Assembly: GCA_029240815.1 (NCBI GenBank) | Contig: JARDZO010000018.1 | Coordinates: 1 to 35,137, forward strand | Source: Brevibacillus sp. | GTDB taxonomy: Bacteria > Bacillota > Bacilli > Brevibacillales > Brevibacillaceae | Reading direction: 5' to 3' | Length of the DNA stretch: 35,137 nucleotides | Shown here: positions 23,807 to 31,474 of the stretch, piece after piece | Numbering within the stretch: the stretch's first letter is position 1 | Layout of the letters: each line of letters begins with the position of its first letter | Translations under genes and position numbers: made by a program | The notes under the pieces: generated by a model | Databases searched by the model: none | The model's input: the letters and a program-made list of their open reading frames with translations, nothing else | What the model was told of the DNA's origin: nothing

Positions 23807-24943
23807 ATGAGTAAGCACCGCAAGCACCTGCGCGGCTGGCAAAAGATGATGCTCGCAGCAGTAGTCGCTTTTGGAGTGACACTCTCTGGTGCAGGTCATT
23901 TGCCTGTATATGCAAAGGCGGCAACATCAAATATCGTCGAAAAGAAGATCACCAAGCTCACTGTAAATACGAAAGCGGTCAAGCTAAAAAAAGAGGGGAC
24001 AGAGCAGCTTTCTTTGACGGTCCACTACTCCGATAAAAAGACGGAGGACATCACCAAGTTGGCCGATTGGAGCTCATCGGACAGCGAGATCGCAACAGTA
24101 GAAGCAGGACTAGTGACAGCCGTGAATACCGGCAAGGCCAAAATCAAGGCAAGCTTCGGTGGAAAGTCCGTCACGATCCCCGTCGAGATCGAAGTGATTT
24201 CCAAGCTGGCGCTCGATCAGAAGAAACTCGCTCTGAGCATGGGAGCGACCAAACAAGTCGCAGCCATTGCGACTTACTCGGACAAGACGACAGCCACTGT
24301 TACAGACGGGGCAGAGTGGGTGATCGCAGATAGTGAAATTGCCACCGTCGAAAAGGGGCTCGTCACAGCGGTTGGCTCCGGAAAAACGAAAATGACGGTC
24401 ACCTACGGCGGCAAAACAGTGACGCTCCCGGTCGAAGTGGACGTCATCTCCAAATTGCAAGTGGATCAGAAAAAAGTGTACGTGCACCCGGGTGCAGCGC
24501 AGTCGCTAAAGCTGACGGCGTACCTGACTACCGGTGACAAAGTAGATGTAACCGAAAAAGCAGTGTGGACGACCAGTGATGCAGAAGTCGTCACGATTGC
24601 AGGTGGTGTCGTGACAGGAGTGGGACCCGGAAAGGCAAAGCTGACTGCCAAGTACGGCGGCAAGACGGTGACGATCCCTGTTGAGGCAGCAGTCTTATCC
24701 AAGCTGGAAACAGACGTGAAAAAAGTAACCCTGAAAGTAGGGGAGACGAAAGAACTGAAAGCAACCGTCACCTACACGGACAAAACGAAAACAGACGTAA
24801 CGGAAAAGGCCGATTGGACTTCGGTGAATCAATCTGTTGCGACGATCGAGGCAGGCAAGATTACGGCTGTAAAAGCAGGCAAGACGACAGTCATTGCCAC
24901 TTACAACGGTAAGCTGGTCAATGTACAGGTGACTGTACAATAA
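23807..24943 (+). CDS. secreted protein of four tandem bacterial Ig-like (BIG_2) repeats
   Basis: A 378-residue exported protein with a basic N-terminus, a hydrophobic core (about 15-30) and a likely signal peptidase site after VYA near residue 36. The mature part is four near-equal repeats of 83 residues (about 48-130, 131-213, 214-296, 297-378), each opening with I/L-S/T-K-L, containing 'ATVEAGLVTAV'-like and 'GKAKIKASFGGKSVTIPVE'-like blocks. These are BIG_2 immunoglobulin-like domains. There is no catalytic domain, LPXTG, SLH domain or membrane anchor, so it is probably released or loosely wall-bound. Lys/Thr-rich composition. GGAAGGAGAG precedes ATG 23807. It is followed by its own terminator. 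The role is unknown; adhesion or matrix function is only a guess. Confidence 0.85.
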   Translation: MSKHRKHLRGWQKMMLAAVVAFGVTLSGAGHLPVYAKAATSNIVEKKITKLTVNTKAVKLKKEGTEQLSLTVHYSDKKTEDITKLADWSSSDSEIATVEAGLVTAVNTGKAKIKASFGGKSVTIPVEIEVISKLALDQKKLALSMGATKQVAAIATYSDKTTATVTDGAEWVIADSEIATVEKGLVTAVGSGKTKMTVTYGGKTVTLPVEVDVISKLQVDQKKVYVHPGAAQSLKLTAYLTTGDKVDVTEKAVWTTSDAEVVTIAGGVVTGVGPGKAKLTAKYGGKTVTIPVEAAVLSKLETDVKKVTLKVGETKELKATVTYTDKTKTDVTEKADWTSVNQSVATIEAGKITAVKAGKTTVIATYNGKLVNVQVTVQ

Positions 24944-24993
24944 AAGGATAAATGCTCATGGAACCGACAAGACTGCCATTCTTTTGATTGCTG

Positions 24994-25025
24994 AAAACCC
25001 CTATTCGTCTAGGGGTTTTCTTTTT
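24994..25025 (+). terminator. Rho-independent terminator after Ig-like protein gene
   Basis: AAAACCCCT (24994-25002) pairs perfectly with AGGGGTTTT (25011-25019), followed by CTTTTTG. Confidence 0.9.
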
Positions 25026-25074
25026 GTTTTGTGCTTATCGTGAATAAGGGCGGTTGAGGGGAAGGTGTTCGCAA

Positions 25075-25273
25075 GAGAAGCCTGTTTCCAGGCGGAGCGA
25101 CTAGCGGAGTCCCTCTCAGCGGAGCCATGAATCCCGAGGCAACAGAATCGCTATCTATGACTAACCTTCGGAGCTGCGCGTCGTTTTGCGATTCCCTCGG
25201 GATCATGGCGCAGCGGACAGTTTGCGCATCCTGTGGGACGTAGCCCGGAGCGGAGAATGGAAACCGGCTTCTC
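25075..25273. repeat. ~199-bp inverted-repeat intergenic element (full copy B)
   Basis: The ends GAGAAGCCTGTTTCCA (25075-25090) and the reverse complement of 25258-25273 agree at 15 of 16 bases. An inner stem is formed by 25124-25151 and 25188-25209, sharing GCCATG, ATCCCGAGG and GAATCGC blocks with small bulges. The right-end core (25236-25270) is the inverted match, 34 of 35 bases, of 13906-13940. There is no coding potential beyond a short unsupported minus-strand frame. The element behaves like a MITE or large REP/BIME-type sequence, or a structured RNA. It lies directly upstream of the merR remnant and its promoter. Confidence 0.7.
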
Positions 25274-25317
25274 CCCACGACAGCTACGTTCCGAAGTCAT
25301 TATTATTTGCGTAGGTA

Positions 25318-25349
25318 TTGACTTTCCACTTAACTGGAAGGTATATAGT
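25318..25349 (+). promoter_or_regulatory. MerR-type promoter with central operator dyad
   Basis: TTGACT (25318-25323) and TATAGT (25344-25349) are 20 bases apart, longer than the sigma-A optimum, as in MerR-activated promoters. The spacer holds a 16-bp palindrome, TTCCACTTAACTGGAA (25324-25339), with a single mismatched pair. It precedes the merR fragment by 24 bases. The regulator that would bind it is broken here. Confidence 0.65.
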
Positions 25350-25372
25350 GGGATTGTGAAGGAGGGTGGAAC

Positions 25373-25854
25373 ATGTTCAAGATCAGTGAGTTTTCCAAAC
25401 TGAGTCAGATATCCGCCAAGACATTACGCTATTACGATCAAATCGGATTGTTAAAACCGTCACAGATCGATGCCATCAACGGATACCGGTACTATTGCCT
25501 TTGTCACGCTTGCCTCTATGGTAGGCATCGCCAGACTGGTTCCACGAGTTCCTTTGAAAGAAGTGCCAAAATTCAGTGAACAACTGGTGCGTCATCCTAC
25601 GCCCGAAAATGATACTCGCTCTGTCTACGACGGTATTCAGTTTTGCCGGAGTGTTTCTGGTACTGACCTACATCGCTCCTCTGCTGGAGGGGATCACCCA
25701 ACTGCCCAAATCCGCGATTTCACCGATCCTCCTGCTATTTGGCATCGGGACCGCTATTGGCAATTTTCGGATCACGATCTTTTTGTGGGGGGTGGCTTGG
25801 GAGCGCCGGGCACAGCGCGGCAAGAAAAAATGTCCGGATCCCCAATCAGCGTGA
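25373..25854 (+). pseudogene. merR-MFS efflux pseudogene (deletion fusion plus frameshifts)
   Basis: The first 41 codons are an intact MerR-type helix-turn-helix start: [20 protein letters not shown], then YDQIGLLKP and ending NGYRYY. The sequence then passes straight into an internal part of a major facilitator drug/arabinose efflux permease, in another frame: '[20 protein letters not shown]' and '[10 protein letters not shown]' near 25496-25584. A second frameshift follows at about 25585, where 'ILRPKMILALSTTVFSFAGV' and 'LEGITQLPKSAISPILLLFG' continue the permease before similarity is lost. The MerR effector domain and the permease N-terminus are missing. The likely history is one deletion joining a merR and an adjacent MFS gene, then small indels. 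A 68-residue peptide could still be translated from 25373 (GGAGGG site present). Confidence 0.75.
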
Positions 25855-25932
25855 GCGAGTACGCCTTCGTCTTGTCTCTGTGGTAATCTGTAAGTACCAA
25901 ATGATTGGACAGGACGCGACGGAGGCATTTTC

Positions 25933-26817
25933 ATGGATATCCGACAACTTCAGTACTTTGTGGAAGTGGCAAAACAAAAAAGCTTTACCAAGGCTGCCCA
26001 TACGCTGCATGTCTCTCAGCCCTCCATCAGCAAAATGATGAAAGCGCTGGAGGAGGAGCTGGGAGTCGTGCTGTTGGATCGAGCGGAACGAAAAATGGAG
26101 CTGACGGACGCGGGTGAGCTCGTCTACGACCATGCGACGAAGGTACTCCAACTGATGGACAGCTTGTCGTCTTCCATCGGGGAAGTCCGCAACATGGAGC
26201 GTGGGCGTGTCAAAATGGGGATGATGCCGACGGTAGGATCGTTTTTGCTGCCGAATGTCATCGCCCTGTTTAAAAAGAACTATCCCGGCATCGATATCGA
26301 AATGAAGGAATACAGTGCCAAGCTGCTGGAAATTCATGTGGAGCAAGGAAGTATCGACGTAGGCTTGACCGTTCTTCCAGCCGATACGGAAAAATTCGAT
26401 GTGGTACCTTTGCAGGCAGAAGATCTGGTCGCGATCGTACACCGGGAGCATTGGCTCGCAGGGCGGGCGTCAGTCAGTCTGGCGGAGCTGCGAGAAGAAG
26501 CGTTTATCTTGTTTACCGAGGAGTACGCCATCCATGATGTAGTCAAACAAGCGTGTGTGCGCTCCGGATTTGAACCGCGGGTCGCCTATATGAGCTCGCT
26601 ATGGGACTTCGTGGGAGAACTGGTGGCGACCCAGCTGGGGATATCCCTCGTCCCGCGTTCCATCGTGAGGCGTCTGAACAACAGCGAGCTGCGCATCGTA
26701 GACATTTCTGCGCCTGTGATTGACTGGCAATACGCGCTCATTTACCGCAAGGACCGTTATCTATCCCATGCAGCGAGGGCTTTCATTTCATTTGCCGAGC
26801 AGTATTTGTCTCCATAA
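25933..26817 (+). CDS. cidR: LysR-type regulator, CidR/YwbI-like
   Basis: A 294-residue LysR-family regulator. The N-terminal winged helix is 'MDIRQLQYFVEVAKQKSF' with the recognition helix 'HVSQPSISKMMKALEEELG'. The C-terminal co-inducer domain begins near residue 90 ('GRVKMGMMPTVGSFLLPNV'). Its position immediately upstream of cidA-cidB in the same direction, as in B. subtilis ywbI-ywbH-ywbG, supports CidR, which activates the holin-like cid genes in response to acetate/overflow metabolism. ATG 25933 is preceded by GGAGG with about 8 bases spacing. A 97-bp spacer separates it from cidA and is AT-rich with repeated TTATG-type words, a plausible LysR target, but no exact box is defined. Confidence 0.85.
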   Translation: MDIRQLQYFVEVAKQKSFTKAAHTLHVSQPSISKMMKALEEELGVVLLDRAERKMELTDAGELVYDHATKVLQLMDSLSSSIGEVRNMERGRVKMGMMPTVGSFLLPNVIALFKKNYPGIDIEMKEYSAKLLEIHVEQGSIDVGLTVLPADTEKFDVVPLQAEDLVAIVHREHWLAGRASVSLAELREEAFILFTEEYAIHDVVKQACVRSGFEPRVAYMSSLWDFVGELVATQLGISLVPRSIVRRLNNSELRIVDISAPVIDWQYALIYRKDRYLSHAARAFISFAEQYLSP

Positions 26818-26914
26818 CCAAATGGAATAGAATTTATGTTATTTATGTATTGTACGAATAGTGCCGAGACCAGATAGAATGGACCTACCAACATGAGGAA
26901 TCGAGGTGGGCAGG

Positions 26915-27304
26915 ATGAAATCGTGGCTCTCGGCACTGCCGCAAATCTTGCTGTTGTTTGTCTTTGCATGGGTAGGAAAATGGTTGTCAGCGACGCTGCA
27001 GTTACATATTCCGGGTAGTTTGATTGGTATGGTCCTGCTGTTTATCTGTTTGCAATTGGGCTGGATTCGCTTGCATTGGGTAGAGGCTGGCGCGGCTCTC
27101 GTGTTCTCCCAGATGATTTTGTTCTTCGTCCCTGCGATTGCAGGAATCATGCAATATCCGTGGCTCTTGGGGATCAAAGGGCTGCTCGTTTTGATCGTCG
27201 TGGTGAGCGGTGCTGCACTCGTGATGATTTCGACAGGAGTCGTAGCTGAGCGGATGTTCAAGCTGGGAGAGGTGAAGCGACGTGATTCTGTGGAAAATTG
27301 GTAG
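26915..27304 (+). CDS. cidA: CidA/LrgA family holin-like membrane protein
   Basis: A 129-residue protein with four hydrophobic helices and the family motif 'LHIPGSLIGMVLLFICLQLG' (about 31-50), followed by 'EAGAALVFSQMILFFVPAIAG'. CidA/LrgA proteins act with CidB/LrgB in programmed lysis and in movement of pyruvate or other overflow products across the membrane. ATG 26915 lies 4 bases after GAGGTGGG; an in-frame GTG at 26906 overlaps that ribosome site. It overlaps the start of cidB by 23 bases, which implies translational coupling. Confidence 0.88.
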   Translation: MKSWLSALPQILLLFVFAWVGKWLSATLQLHIPGSLIGMVLLFICLQLGWIRLHWVEAGAALVFSQMILFFVPAIAGIMQYPWLLGIKGLLVLIVVVSGAALVMISTGVVAERMFKLGEVKRRDSVENW

Positions 27305-27980
27305 CCTTCTCGTGACGGTTCTCTTTTTCGTAGTGGCCAAACGGCTGAATCGGAAAAAGCCGGGCTTGTTATTTTCACCAGCCATCGTGGCGCCTTTGGG
27401 CATTATTCTTTTGCTGCTCGTGACGGGTACACCTTTTCAGAAATACCAGGAAGGCACAGAGTTCATGAATGAGATGCTAGGTGTGGTCACTGTCGCATTC
27501 GCGATCCCGCTCTACCGCAACTGGGCGATTCTCGTCTCGCACTGGCGGATGATTGTGAGCAGTCTGGCAGTAGGTACGCTCATTGCGGTCATGGCTGGCG
27601 TCTCGACGACGATGCTCCTCGGGCTGGGAAAGGAAGCGGCGATCAGCGTCATTCCGAGGTCTATCACCTTGCCTATCGCGGTAGGACTTTCAGAGTCGAT
27701 TGGAGGGATTCCTTCCATGACGGCACTGTTCGTGATGCTGACCAGCTTTGCCGGCGTATTTTGGGGCCCGACCCTCATCAAGCATTTGAAGCTGCGTCAT
27801 CCGGTTTCGATTGGGTTGATGTACGGAATGGGCGCTCATGTTCTGGGTATGGCCAAGGCGCTAGAGCAGGGCGATCTGGAGGGCAGCAGCGCGACACTCG
27901 CCGTCATTACAGGTGCGGTCATGACGGTAGTATGGGCGTTTATTTTGCTCCCGGTCATCCTGTCGTGGGTGGGCGTGTAG
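27282..27980 (+). CDS. cidB: CidB/LrgB family membrane protein
   Basis: A 232-residue LrgB/CidB-family protein with a GTG start inside the end of cidA and a GGGAGAGGTG ribosome site. Family marks are 'FMNEMLGVVTVAFAIPLYRN', 'VIPRSITLPIAVGLSESIGG' and 'GAHVLGMAKALEQGDLEGS' near the C-terminus. It is the normal partner of CidA. A terminator follows 26 bases after the stop. Confidence 0.9.
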   Translation: MILWKIGSLLVTVLFFVVAKRLNRKKPGLLFSPAIVAPLGIILLLLVTGTPFQKYQEGTEFMNEMLGVVTVAFAIPLYRNWAILVSHWRMIVSSLAVGTLIAVMAGVSTTMLLGLGKEAAISVIPRSITLPIAVGLSESIGGIPSMTALFVMLTSFAGVFWGPTLIKHLKLRHPVSIGLMYGMGAHVLGMAKALEQGDLEGSSATLAVITGAVMTVVWAFILLPVILSWVGV

Positions 27981-28005
27981 CGGGACTACTTGGACAGGAA
28001 GCGTT

Positions 28006-28031
28006 AGGGGCTGCGAGCAGGCCCCTTTTTC
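28006..28031 (+). terminator. Rho-independent terminator after cidB
   Basis: AGGGGC (28006-28011) pairs with GCCCCT (28021-28026) around a 9-base loop, followed by T's and CT. Confidence 0.75.
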
Positions 28032-28080
28032 TCGTTGTGGCATCGTTCGGGCCTGCAGTTGTCTCGCTCAGACACGCCGA

Positions 28081-28203
28081 AGGGCTTCGCAGAAAATTGG
28101 AGCGGTGAAGGCCTTCTACGATAAGCTGGGCTTTGCGCAGGACGAGTTGATTTTCATGGAAAAATGGATTACTCCCGCCCAAAATCGCCCGAAAGGTGTA
28201 TGA
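28081..28203 (+). pseudogene. C-terminal remnant of a GNAT acetyltransferase gene
   Basis: In frame with the TGA at 28201, codons from about 28090 read 'SQKIGAVKAFYDKLGFAQ' then 'DELIFMEKWI'. This is the ending typical of GNAT N-acetyltransferases, where the [V/A]xFYxKLGF motif lies in the last helix and strand. No start codon with ribosome site or N-terminal domain is present. Upstream sequence in the frame loses similarity before the cidB terminator. The body of the gene has apparently been lost. Confidence 0.55.
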
Positions 28204-28246
28204 TAGGTGACAGACTAGCTATCAACTTATTCATCAAGGAGGCTAT

Positions 28247-29158
28247 ATGAAACCGATTTATGCCGTCCTCTTGCTGTGTACGAGCTTGCTATGGGGAGGG
28301 AACTTTGTCGTTGGTAAATTTCTGGTTGGTCACGCTTCTTCCATGACCCTGACCAATCTGCGCTGGATTATAGCCGTCGTCTGTTTGATTCCGATGGTCT
28401 GGTTTCGTGAAAAACGGATCTTGCCTACGAAGCAGGCTGTTCTTCCACTGATTCTGATGGGGGTAACAGGCGTTGCGCTGTTTAATCTGTTCATGTTTTG
28501 GGCGCTGGAGAGAACCGATGCTACCAATGTAGGACTCTTATCGACTTTAAATCCGGTATCCATCGCCATTTTCTCGTTTTTGCTCGTAAAGGAAAAGATC
28601 AGACCGTTGCAGATCCTGGCAATGCTTATCTCTTTTGGAGGAGTGCTCGTGGTGTTGAGCAACGGAGATTTGGGACATCTGGCGAACCTGCATTTTAATG
28701 TGGGCGATCTCTGGATGCTGGCAGCCGTTGCGATGTGGGGCATCTATTCGGTGTGCGCTCGCTGGGCGATGCAGACTGTCACTCCGTTGATGTCTACTTT
28801 GTATTCCGGCGTTTTTGGCGTCGCACTGATGCTGCCATTTAATCTGACGACTTTTACCATACAAAATACGAATTGGCCGTTCTGGGTTTCTCTTTTCTAT
28901 GTGGGTGTGCTGGCGACAGTGGTCAGCATGGTTATGTGGAATGTCGGCGTGCAAAAGGTAGGAGCGACTTCTTCCGGCATGTTTTTGAACTTCAATCCCG
29001 TATTTACAGCCATTTTGGCGTTCTTTTTGCTTGGAGAGAGGATGACGACCGTTCAACTCTTGGGCAGTGTGATTGTGATCGTCGGATGTTACCTTTTCTC
29101 TCGTCTGAAAAATGTTTCGCTGAAAGGGAAGTCTGCGATCAAGCAAGCTGAAATATAA
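28247..29158 (+). CDS. EamA/DMT family transporter
   Basis: A 303-residue drug/metabolite transporter with ten predicted helices in two EamA repeats (about 7-140 and 153-290). It starts 'PIYAVLLLCTSLLWGGNFVV', has 'NLFMFWALERTDATNVGLLS' in repeat 1, and 'MWNVGVQKVGATSSGMFLNF' followed by 'NPVFTAILAFFLLGERMT' in repeat 2. Substrates of this family range from amino acids to nucleotides and are not predictable here. AAGGAGG lies 6 bases before ATG. It is a single gene closed by a GC-rich hairpin. Confidence 0.88.
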   Translation: MKPIYAVLLLCTSLLWGGNFVVGKFLVGHASSMTLTNLRWIIAVVCLIPMVWFREKRILPTKQAVLPLILMGVTGVALFNLFMFWALERTDATNVGLLSTLNPVSIAIFSFLLVKEKIRPLQILAMLISFGGVLVVLSNGDLGHLANLHFNVGDLWMLAAVAMWGIYSVCARWAMQTVTPLMSTLYSGVFGVALMLPFNLTTFTIQNTNWPFWVSLFYVGVLATVVSMVMWNVGVQKVGATSSGMFLNFNPVFTAILAFFLLGERMTTVQLLGSVIVIVGCYLFSRLKNVSLKGKSAIKQAEI

Positions 29159-29172
29159 ACAACATCATTCAT

Positions 29173-29206
29173 GCCCCCCGTCTTCTGTACAGGCGGGGGG
29201 TCTTCT
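29173..29206 (+). terminator. GC-rich hairpin terminator after EamA gene
   Basis: CCCCCCG (29174-29180) pairs with CGGGGGG (29194-29200), followed by TCTTCT. The T-run is weak, but the stem is strong and well placed. Confidence 0.65.
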
Positions 29207-29271
29207 AGCTCACATGGCCCTGGACTCCTGCATAGACATAATCATGATGGAGTGCGAAAAGGGGGATACCC

Positions 29272-30090
29272 ATGATTTGGATTGCAGAAAGACAGGTCGA
29301 CCCATCTACACTGGCGGCAGGCTGGGGCATGAACGGAGTACAGGGCGAAATCGTCAACAAGATGGCGCAGAGCCAGGAAGCATTTGAGTATCCGACACCG
29401 GAGGCGCTGCAATTTGAAGTAAAGATGCGAGATCATCTGGTGAGGTCGGCAAGAGCGCTCAATGACAGCGGAATTGCCTTTTCTACATTTGTGGACTCGC
29501 AATGCAACGAAGCGTATTGGAACCGGACCGAGCTTGGCGGATTCCAGCTACGTAATGGCATATTGCCTTCGCAAGGTATCATTGACATTTTTCGAAATGG
29601 CCGAATGTATGCGACGGAATGTGCGACTGCCATGGTGATCATTTTGTACCATGCGACACTGAGATCGATTCGTCCAGCCGACTTTGAGCGAATGTTTGCG
29701 GATATCCTTCTCTATGACTGGCGCTATGATCAGGATTTGGACCTGCAAACGGCTAGCACCAATACCTTTTTGCCAGGAGATATTCTCTATTTTGCCAATC
29801 CCGACTACAATCCGGCAAAGCCGTGGTGGCAAGGCGAGAACGTCGTGGATCTGGGGAGAGGGCTATACTACGGTCATGGAGCAGGTATCAAGCCAGCAGA
29901 GGCGTTGATCGATTTTCTGAATGACGAAAGAAGGCCGGGTGCGACGCGTTCAGCCTATCTCGTGCGTCAGGCGACAAGACCAGGCTTTGCTTACTTGTCG
30001 CGGTTTAGCCAGCCCGGCATGACTGGACGAGTGCAAGGCGCTAGTACGCGTATCTCCGCCCAGATCGGATCGACACTCTGGAATGAATGA
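29272..30090 (+). CDS. tgl: spore coat protein-glutamine gamma-glutamyltransferase
   Basis: A 272-residue Tgl-type transglutaminase, which crosslinks coat proteins such as GerQ/SafA in the mother cell during sporulation. The catalytic cysteine is C117 in 'RMYATECATAMVIIL', where B. subtilis has C116 in a nearly identical motif. Adjacent blocks 'YWNRTELGGFQLRNGILPSQ', 'IIDIFRNG' and 'ILLYDWRYDQDLDLQT' are also family-specific. It is about 27 residues longer than B. subtilis Tgl (245), mostly at the C-terminal end. An AAGGGGG-type site precedes ATG 29272. A sigma-K promoter is expected, but no convincing one was identified in the short upstream gap. Confidence 0.93.
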   Translation: MIWIAERQVDPSTLAAGWGMNGVQGEIVNKMAQSQEAFEYPTPEALQFEVKMRDHLVRSARALNDSGIAFSTFVDSQCNEAYWNRTELGGFQLRNGILPSQGIIDIFRNGRMYATECATAMVIILYHATLRSIRPADFERMFADILLYDWRYDQDLDLQTASTNTFLPGDILYFANPDYNPAKPWWQGENVVDLGRGLYYGHGAGIKPAEALIDFLNDERRPGATRSAYLVRQATRPGFAYLSRFSQPGMTGRVQGASTRISAQIGSTLWNE

Positions 30091-30103
30091 GGATAAGAAA
30101 AGA

Positions 30104-30140
30104 AGCCTCGTGCCCACCGATGTGGTAACGAGGCTGTTTT
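30104..30140. terminator. bidirectional terminator between tgl and the amine oxidase gene
   Basis: AGCCTCGT (30104-30111) pairs with ACGAGGCT (30128-30135), with an inner CCAC/GTGG stem. GTTTT follows on plus, and CTTCTTTTC follows on minus. It serves two convergent genes. Confidence 0.85.
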
Positions 30141-30151
30141 GGTTCCGGTTC

Positions 30152-31282
30152 CTAAAATCGTCCGAGAGAAAACATGGAAAGGTCGTGCGTAGAGGTGCCT
30201 TTCATGAGAAGCTCGCTGGTGGCCTCGCCTACGGCACTTGAAAATTTAAATCCGTGACCGGAGAACCCGGCTGCGATTACGATTTGCGCGTGTTCCGGGT
30301 GGCGGTCGATCACGAAATGCTCGTCAGGCGTCATCGTGTAGATACATACGCGACCTTGGCGCAGAGCCCCCGATGCCTGGGGCATGTACGTCTCCAGAAA
30401 CGATCGCACATCGCCTTCATCTGACAGGAAGGCGCCGAATGTCCGTTCCAGCCGATCCGGGTCTATCGTCAGTCCGCCGTCGTGTCTGCCGATTTTGACT
30501 CCTGCCGCATCGATGCTCGGAAAACCGTAATACATGGAATCCTCCAGATTGAAGAGGAACGCAGGGAAGTGCCCAGCACCGTACAACTCATCGTCTGCTC
30601 CGAACCAGGCGACTGTCTTGCGGGTAGGGACCAATGGCAGCGTCAAGCCGAGTGAAGTAATCAGCGAAGGGTTCCAGGCACCCGCACTTAGCAGCAACTT
30701 GTCTGCACGATAGGACTTCGCTTCCGTATGAACGATGACGCCGTCTCCATCTGGCTGCAGAGAAGTAGCAGGAGTATGGGTCAGGAGTGTGGCACCGGCG
30801 GCGATAGCCAGCTCGCGATAAGCGGTGATGCACTTCTCCGCATAAAGGACGCCCGAGGTCGGTTCCAGACACGCGTAATAATCGTCTGGCAACTGAATTC
30901 CGGGCCAGCGGGTGTTGACTTCATCTGCGCGCAATACTTCCAGTGGAAGAGAATACGTCTCGGCACTCTCACGAAGCTCTTGCAGGAACGAGCAATTCAG
31001 GTTCCCAGCGCTGAGGACACCAGTCTGTTCAAACAGCTTCGTACCGGATGCCTCTTCTAATTCCAGCCACAGCTGTTGGGCACGCAAGACGAGTGGAACG
31101 TATTGCTTTCCTTCCCCATAAGCATGCCGAATGATGCGCGTGTCTCCATGATGGCTGCCCATAGTGTGCGGCGGGTCGTATGCATCCAGCAGCAGAGTGC
31201 GTACGCCTTGTTTCGCCAAATAATAACCAGCAGCCATACCCATCGATCCTGCTCCGACAATGATCACTTCGTAGTTTTCCAT
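30152..31282 (-). CDS. monomeric sarcosine oxidase / N-methyltryptophan oxidase family flavoprotein
   Basis: A 376-residue FAD amine oxidase of the MSOX/MTOX (SoxA/SolA) family. FAD fold VIIVGAGSMGMAAGYYLAK starts at residue 6, 'GSHHGDTRIIR' follows the second strand (42-52), and the flavin-attachment cysteine is C313 in 'GRVCIYTMTPDEHF'. K263 ('GVKIGRHDGG') matches the lysine that activates oxygen, and K346 lies in 'GFSGHGFKFSS'. The enzyme oxidises an N-methyl amino acid, giving formaldehyde and H2O2. H267 in a HDGG context is closer to the MTOX loop, so the substrate may not be sarcosine. GGGGGG precedes ATG 31282. It is divergent from a flavin reductase-like gene. Confidence 0.88.
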   Translation of the reverse strand: MENYEVIIVGAGSMGMAAGYYLAKQGVRTLLLDAYDPPHTMGSHHGDTRIIRHAYGEGKQYVPLVLRAQQLWLELEEASGTKLFEQTGVLSAGNLNCSFLQELRESAETYSLPLEVLRADEVNTRWPGIQLPDDYYACLEPTSGVLYAEKCITAYRELAIAAGATLLTHTPATSLQPDGDGVIVHTEAKSYRADKLLLSAGAWNPSLITSLGLTLPLVPTRKTVAWFGADDELYGAGHFPAFLFNLEDSMYYGFPSIDAAGVKIGRHDGGLTIDPDRLERTFGAFLSDEGDVRSFLETYMPQASGALRQGRVCIYTMTPDEHFVIDRHPEHAQIVIAAGFSGHGFKFSSAVGEATSELLMKGTSTHDLSMFSLGRF

Positions 31283-31474
31283 CCGGATCCCCCCAGAAAA
31301 TCGTTGATCGTACAAACGTCCATGCAAGTCATACGTTTATTATCCTACAAGGATGGTTGGAAATCGAGATGCTGATTGCAAAAATTCGAACAGCCATACT
31401 TCGAGGGAGATGGAAATAATGGCGGGGTAGAATGGATCGAGAAATGGCCATTCCAACAGAAGGAGAAATAAAAG

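Noticed and set aside
25009..25278. 89-residue minus-strand frame across the inverted-repeat element
   Set aside because: It spans terminator and repeat sequence, its Pro/Arg/Ser composition is typical of noncoding GC-rich DNA, and no ribosome site supports it.
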